From a virus: a stretch of 39,447 bases of DNA. The notes under the pieces were generated by a model that worked only from the letters and a program-made list of their open reading frames with translations, did not search any database and had not been told where the DNA came from. Position 1 is the stretch's first letter, and the number at the start of each line of letters is the position of its first letter. Below are positions 35,811-39,447 of the stretch, one piece after another. Position numbers and translations under genes: made by a program. The stretch covers positions 1-39,447 of the IMG/VR virus record IMGVR_UViG_3300036828_001639. One strand, written 5' to 3'.

Positions 35811-36443
35811 TCAGAATAAGACGTTTTGTTTTTCTTCATCACGCGGAAAAGTGACAAACTCATCACGCATTTCAAAGAAATATTCATGTGCATTTTCTTT
35901 ATCAACATTCAACCAGTCTTTTCTATATTCTTCCGGTATGACAATGATTGAGCGTTTTTCATCATCGGGTGCGTGAAATTGCTTCATGAACCGATGTTTG
36001 TCTGAATTGATCGTAAGCATCGAAAACGATCTGACTTTTGAGTCTTTGATTACAGCGTCATCATAAATCGCTGCAACTGTAAACGGTTGACCATCTTCAC
36101 GCTTGATTGTGTACCAATGTGGTTTGCCATCAATGTATTTTGGTTCATAGAATTCTTGAACTGGTACAAGGCAAAATTTACTGTATTTCCATGCATGACG
36201 AAAACTTGGTTTCTCTGCAACAGTTTCAGTCCGCGCATTGTAAGTATAATTACTAAACTTAAAATCCTTTGCCCATGTGGGTAAAAGTCCAAATTTGCCA
36301 AAATCTAAATCAAAACCTTTCATGATGATTGGCGCATGGTAACCAGGATAAATATGTGGTTTCAGATCAAGTTCTAGCTGATCAACTTCGACATCAAGTA
36401 AGGTGAGGGCATCTTTGGTGGGAATTTCATAGTTTGAGCACAT
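35811..36443 (-). CDS. SRAP-family protein (YedK/HMCES-like)
   Basis: A 210-aa SOS-response-associated peptidase family protein. Catalytic Cys2 follows the initiator Met (MCSNYE). Asn69 and Arg71 lie in the NARTET motif, Glu100 in EFYEP and His157 in QFHAPDDEKRS. Proteins of this family form a covalent thiazolidine link with abasic sites in single-stranded DNA and so shield them from cleavage. The gene precedes umuC by 87 bp on the same strand. Pairs of SRAP and Y-family polymerase genes are common on mobile elements. A possible -10 (TATAAT) lies upstream near 36503. Confidence 0.93.
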   Translation of the reverse strand: MCSNYEIPTKDALTLLDVEVDQLELDLKPHIYPGYHAPIIMKGFDLDFGKFGLLPTWAKDFKFSNYTYNARTETVAEKPSFRHAWKYSKFCLVPVQEFYEPKYIDGKPHWYTIKREDGQPFTVAAIYDDAVIKDSKVRSFSMLTINSDKHRFMKQFHAPDDEKRSIIVIPEEYRKDWLNVDKENAHEYFFEMRDEFVTFPRDEEKQNVLF

Positions 36444-36569
36444 TTCTTATTCTCGACATGAAAAACTGAATGCTGTGTATAAATACCATATCCATTATAT
36501 TTATAGAATTCAGTGCCGATTTGTAGCGTTTGCTTAATGTAGAAGTAGAGCCAGTTTTTCATTTTAAAT

Positions 36570-37781
36570 TTACCAGCTATCAACAATATTCGCCCAGTCT
36601 TGAATCATTTTTCTTCTTTCATCCAAATTTTGAGCATGATTGTAAGTACCACGTACAATATTTTTATCAACATGGGCAAGTTGCATTTCAATCCATTCTG
36701 AACTGTAATTTTTTTCATGCAAAATAGTGGATGCTGTGGCGCGGAAGTCGTGAGCTGTGCAATTCAAGCCCATTGTTTTTAAGGCCTGATTAATTGTACT
36801 TTTGTTCATTACTTTAGACTTATTAAAAACCGAACAAAACACATATTCATCGTTAGATTGGATTTTTTGGTTTTTAAGAATCTCAATCATCTGTCTACTT
36901 AAGGGAACCAAGTGCTGACGGTTCATTTTAATATTCCGCTCACCTACAAGAAGTTGATCTCTAGATGCCGGTGGGATAACTATTAATTCCTTTTCAAAAT
37001 CTACCCAATCCCATCTTAAACGACATATTTCAATAGATCTCAACATCGAGTACATGAGTAATCGAATTGAGTTTTTAACCATCTCTGTGCTTTTTGATTT
37101 AGATAATGCAGCATTAAACTTTGCACGATCTTCCATAGATAAAGGCTGGGCAGTTTGTTTAGGTGGCTTTTCGACTGTTTGCCCAAGAGATATAGCTGGA
37201 TTATCTTCACACCTTAAATTAGCGATGGCGTAATTAAATATAGAGTTCACATACTGTCTATTTCTAATTGCAGTTGTTTCACCAGTGCCATGATTCATCT
37301 GTTTGCTTATACGCGCGATAGTATCCTTTTGCATTTTCAGAACATCATAAGGTGTAATGGATCGAATGCTTTTATGTCCAAAAGCAGGAAATAGATCCCT
37401 TTCAAAAGCTTTTTCTACATCGCGTCTAAATGACTCTGATCGCTTACTTTCCTTGGTGCTATACCACTCTAGTGCAATTTCTTTAAAGGTGGACTCAGCA
37501 GCAAGTTTAGCCCTTTCTTTTTCTTCTAATTTATACTTTGAGGGATCAATATTTTTATCAAGCAAAGCTTTTTGTTCATTTACTTTTTGTCTAGCTTGAG
37601 CAAGAGTTACAACAGGGTATTCCCCTAAACTCAACATTGAAGCCTTGCCAAGAAATCGAAATCTATAACGCCACAATTTAGAGCCATTAGTACGCACTTC
37701 CAAGCACAAACCTGAATGATCTGCGACTCTATACATTTTATCTTTGGCTTTTAATTGCTTGATTTTAGTATCACTTAACAT
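36570..37781 (-). CDS. int: Tyrosine integrase, P4 type (DUF4102 N-domain)
   Basis: A 403-aa site-specific recombinase. Residues 1-90 form the DUF4102 arm-binding domain (KIKQLKAKDKMYRVADHSGL, LGEYPVVTLAQARQKV). About 95-200 is the core-binding SAM-like domain, and the rest is catalytic: Arg248 (LRSIEICRLRW), His344 and Arg347 (AHDFRATA), His370 (LAHVDKN) and the nucleophile Tyr380 (GTYNHA). It inserts and excises the prophage at att. Integrases of this type start next to att, so attP/attR is expected in the gene-free region upstream (37782-38070), where repeats occur. It points toward the prophage interior. Confidence 0.95.
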   Translation of the reverse strand: MLSDTKIKQLKAKDKMYRVADHSGLCLEVRTNGSKLWRYRFRFLGKASMLSLGEYPVVTLAQARQKVNEQKALLDKNIDPSKYKLEEKERAKLAAESTFKEIALEWYSTKESKRSESFRRDVEKAFERDLFPAFGHKSIRSITPYDVLKMQKDTIARISKQMNHGTGETTAIRNRQYVNSIFNYAIANLRCEDNPAISLGQTVEKPPKQTAQPLSMEDRAKFNAALSKSKSTEMVKNSIRLLMYSMLRSIEICRLRWDWVDFEKELIVIPPASRDQLLVGERNIKMNRQHLVPLSRQMIEILKNQKIQSNDEYVFCSVFNKSKVMNKSTINQALKTMGLNCTAHDFRATASTILHEKNYSSEWIEMQLAHVDKNIVRGTYNHAQNLDERRKMIQDWANIVDSW

Positions 37782-37785
37782 GCTT

Positions 37786-37830
37786 GTGAGTAACTTTATT
37801 AAAATAGCTGTTACTCACTATCTTACTCAC
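37786..37830. promoter_or_regulatory. Inverted repeats directly upstream of the integrase gene
   Basis: GTGAGTAAC (37786-37794) and GTTACTCAC (37810-37818) are perfect inverted copies, and TTACTCAC returns at 37823-37830. They start five bases before the integrase start codon. They may be an operator for the integrase or an excisionase, or arm-type binding sites. Confidence 0.5.
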
Positions 37831-37854
37831 AAACCCTATTAATGTCACTTAGAC

Positions 37855-37936
37855 CTATTTAATGCTATTTTATAGGATGGTGTTCTTTAAGATTTTGATT
37901 AAATTGTCGTTTTTATTCTATTTAATAGTATTTTAT
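37855..37936. repeat. Two 19-bp direct repeats, candidate integrase arm sites
   Basis: CTATTTAATGCTATTTTAT (37855-37873) and CTATTTAATAGTATTTTAT (37918-37936) match at 17 of 19 positions and start 63 bp apart, close to six helical turns. The location upstream of a P4-type integrase suggests arm or core sites of the attachment region. No tRNA gene was seen between 37782 and 38490, so the host target is not visible here. Confidence 0.5.
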
Positions 37937-38070
37937 GAAATTGCTTCTTTTCGATCATTAGAAGCATATTGATATTAACCTATAGAAATTTATCAATTTA
38001 TTTTGTTTGGTGGTTTTGGATACCCGTTAGGTTCCCCGTTTTGAAAAAAGTACCTAGTTACAGCACAAAA

Positions 38071-38097
38071 TAAAAAAAGCCTGCTAGGTGCAGGCTA
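38071..38097 (-). terminator. Leftward terminator in the right flank
   Basis: AGCCTGC (38078-38084), loop TAGGT, GCAGGCT (38090-38096). On the minus strand it is followed by seven T residues. It lies 40 bp after the stop of the small leftward frame at 38137-38268 and suits its 3' end. The 37937-38070 stretch before it holds no gene that I can see. Confidence 0.75.
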
Positions 38098-38136
38098 TGA
38101 TATCAGATTCTTGTTTAAATTCTTCCACTTTTTGCT

Positions 38137-38268
38137 TTACATAGGACTCATACTAGAACACATCTTTTTCTGAAATTCGATTCGGTTGTTTGATATTTCC
38201 TTTCTTAATGTCAGAGTAAAATTTTTTCTGACCATATCCGCCCAGTCTTCAATATATTGACCATACAT
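38137..38268 (-). pseudogene. Fragment of a leftward gene, unknown
   Basis: A 43-codon frame on the minus strand (MYGQYIEDWADMVRKNFTLT onwards, ending MCSSMSPM) with a proper terminator downstream. The frame is open for eight further codons upstream (TNCKSLEK) before a stop. A gene with its own terminator but such a short, interrupted frame is most likely the 3' end of a decayed gene. The segment QYIEDWADMV resembles the end of the integrase here (KMIQDWANIV), which might mean an old integrase remnant, but the match is short. Otherwise unidentified. Confidence 0.35.
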
Positions 38269-38355
38269 TTTTTCAAGTGATTTACAGTTAGTTCAGTTAA
38301 GAATCATTGGCTTTTGCATTGCTTAGACAAGCCACAGCATATCGGGTGTACTTAA

Positions 38356-38460
38356 TTGCTGCAGATTAAATGGGGGCAGATTAACTCTAATATTAATAAG
38401 CAACGGCAGTTGACTTTAGATGTTGAACCTTACAAATGGCAAACTGCGAAGGATGATTAA
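38356..38460 (+). pseudogene. C-terminal fragment of a rightward gene
   Basis: A 34-codon stretch without a start (LLQIKWGQINSNINKQRQLT, then LDVEPYKWQTAKDD) between two in-frame stops. The even hydrophilic composition looks coding, but there is no initiation site. It is read as a gene remnant in the flanking DNA. No family was recognised. Confidence 0.25.
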
Positions 38461-38541
38461 ATTAAGCAAGTCTTGATTTAATATCAAAGTTTGCTTTATA
38501 AACAGATTTACATATTTTGGGTTAGGGAGGCTATTTATTGG

Positions 38542-38805
38542 ATGAAATATATATTTTTCTTAGCAATAATAGTGTCACTACTCATAATTATCTATAAACC
38601 TAGTATTCCCTCAGAAAATAAAGAAAGCAAAGAATTTCATAGACTAGGGACAGTACTAACGGAATGTCAGGGCATAGCTCCACCCAAAGAGCTGGATAAG
38701 AGAAAGTATTACGATTATTGTAAATGCTTTAAGAATCCTGTTGATGCACGTAACAAGGAAGAAAAAGAGAAGAGTTGTATTGAAGATTTAAGAAGCCCGA
38801 ATTAA
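38542..38805 (+). CDS. Small membrane-anchored or secreted Cys-rich protein (87 aa)
   Basis: ATG 38542 follows GGAGG by 11 bases. Residues 1-19 are a hydrophobic signal or anchor (KYIFFLAIIVSLLIIIYK). The rest is polar and charged with four Cys (LTECQGIA, YDYCKCFKN, KSCIEDL), which suggests a periplasmic domain with disulphides. Earlier in-frame starts to 38491 would add hydrophobic residues before the ribosome binding site and are less likely. It stands alone in the right flank and is probably a chromosomal gene or a remnant-island gene. Function unknown. Confidence 0.55.
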   Translation: MKYIFFLAIIVSLLIIIYKPSIPSENKESKEFHRLGTVLTECQGIAPPKELDKRKYYDYCKCFKNPVDARNKEEKEKSCIEDLRSPN

Positions 38806-38998
38806 TTGTTTTTTTGTTTTATTTTCTGATTTTTTATAATACTCGGGTCATAAGAATGATGAGCGTAGAGTAAAAAGCATCCTCATTACAAGATTATAAA
38901 GCTACAGGATATGAGGGGTGTTCGATCCAAATTTTTCATCAGGATCAAATTATATTAATTTTGACTTGAACAATAATTTTACTCATTTTATTAAATTC
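38806..38998. other. Gene-free AT-rich spacer
   Basis: I see no open frame with a ribosome binding site here. The sequence is about three-quarters A and T. It ends at a plus-strand terminator that may belong to the 38542-38805 gene. Confidence 0.4.
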
Positions 38999-39021
38999 AA
39001 ACCTCCTCTGGGAGGTTTTTT
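38999..39021 (+). terminator. Intrinsic terminator
   Basis: AAACCTCC, loop TCTG, GGAGGTTT and a T-run to 39021. The stem is identical to that at 20499-20518. Confidence 0.8.
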
Positions 39022-39164
39022 GATTGAGTGTTATTTATGGAAATTAAGCAATACACCAGCTTTACCCAAAATAAGCTAAACTAGATAAAAATACTGAACA
39101 ACTTTAAGTTTCAATTTTTGAGAATATTTAACCATAGAAAAACACACTTAAAGTTAGACTAAGT

Positions 39165-39206
39165 AGTGCCTAGCTTTGGTAGTGCAATTCACTAGGGCAC
39201 TTTTTA
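39165..39206 (+). terminator. Bulged hairpin with T-tail, possible end of a small RNA
   Basis: AGTGCCTAG (39165-39173) pairs with CTAGGGCACT (39192-39201) with one bulged base, followed by TTTTT. A smaller hairpin (TAGTG/CACTA) sits in the loop. The 143 bp between the terminator at 39021 and this one hold no open frame with a start, so a short untranslated RNA is possible but not shown. Confidence 0.45.
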
Positions 39207-39240
39207 AAATCAATGAAAATACAATGTATTGAGTGAAAAA

Positions 39241-39447
39241 CTATCTCAAACTTTTTTGATACTTTAACATCTGCAATTCTAACTTTGCAGCATCTTTTTT
39301 TATCTGTTCATTTAGTTCTTGATATTGCTTAAGCGCCACTTGTTTTTCTTGATTTGGGTTTTGCTGTGTATCTTCATATTTTGGATTAAACATTAGATCT
39401 TTAGTGAGATCAAGATATTGTAATTGTAGTTGAATGAGGTCATGCAT
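39241..39447 (-). CDS. Helical Lys/Gln-rich protein, start at or beyond the window edge
   Basis: A minus-strand frame of 68 codons. Its first visible ATG is the last three bases of the window, so it may begin there or further right. The product is a charged helix with heptad-like spacing (ALKQYQELNEQIKKDAAKLE) and Gln-rich segments. No membrane or signal region is visible. Probably a chromosomal gene beyond the prophage end. No family recognised. Confidence 0.5.
   Translation of the reverse strand: MHDLIQLQLQYLDLTKDLMFNPKYEDTQQNPNQEKQVALKQYQELNEQIKKDAAKLELQMLKYQKSLR

Noticed and set aside
36050-36301. Other frames inside the SRAP gene
   Set aside because: Shadows of a gene with complete catalytic residues; no initiation signals of their own.
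1-39447. CRISPR arrays, tRNA or rRNA genes, insertion sequences
   Set aside because: No regular direct repeat-spacer pattern, no tRNA-like T-loop and acceptor pairs, and no transposase motifs were seen by eye. A short tRNA could be missed; tRNAscan would settle this.

Overview
The window is most of an integrated temperate siphophage (HK97/lambda-type head and long non-contractile tail) in a low-GC gammaproteobacterium, most likely Acinetobacter. That assignment is inference. It rests on the AT-rich codon use, the family mix (P27-type small terminase beside an HNH nuclease, HK97 portal/protease/capsid, DUF2163-like tail-tip protein, LydA-like holin), and a sequence close to the UmuDAb SOS operator known from Acinetobacter upstream of umuC.

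Layout. (1) 1-1116: leftward early genes, all small and mostly unknown. (2) 1137-4177: an immunity region ordered like that of lambda. It runs operator/promoter cluster 'OL', terminator, a four-helix membrane protein, a soluble 325-aa protein, a 102-aa protein, a CI-like self-cleaving repressor, then operator cluster 'OR'. Both clusters share a 16-bp palindrome of the form GTTTAC-N4-GGAAAC. The two-gene unit sits exactly where lambda carries rexB and rexA and has the same topology. (3) 4179-8095: rightward early genes: Cro-like and CII-like regulators, an O-like replication protein, a P-like helicase loader, a Dam-type adenine methylase, a nuclease gene split by one in-frame stop, and a Q-like antiterminator. 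(4) 8099-8197: a late promoter followed at once by a terminator, the classical arrangement for Q action. (5) 8252-10505: small accessory genes ending in an HNH nuclease and a putative cos region. (6) 10620-17593: packaging, head and connector genes. (7) 17597-31789: tail genes, interrupted by three moron-like insertions (17597-18619, about 19823-20524, 20573-21273) that end in terminators. A lambda-like GGGAAAG slippery site joins the two tail-chaperone frames. (8) 31831-32806: holin, endolysin and a broken inner-membrane spanin.

(9) 32870-33511 holds a leftward toxin-remnant/SUKH-immunity cassette. A spanin N-terminal remnant lies on its left and a probable outer spanin remnant on its right, so the cassette seems to have landed in the spanin locus. 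(10) 33751-36443: a two-helix membrane protein, an orphan UmuC polymerase with an SOS-like operator, and a SRAP/HMCES-type protein. (11) 36570-37781: a P4-type tyrosine integrase, with repeats upstream that suggest attP. (12) 37940-39447: AT-rich flank with gene remnants and two small genes, probably the chromosomal side.

How it works together: CI and Cro compete at the two operator clusters. CII, O, P and Q follow on the rightward transcript. Q then has to carry polymerase through at least eight intrinsic terminators between genes and several terminator-like hairpins inside structural genes. The most interesting points are the Rex-like pair, the cassette in the spanin locus, the tape-measure tail paralogue, and the terminator-rich late operon.
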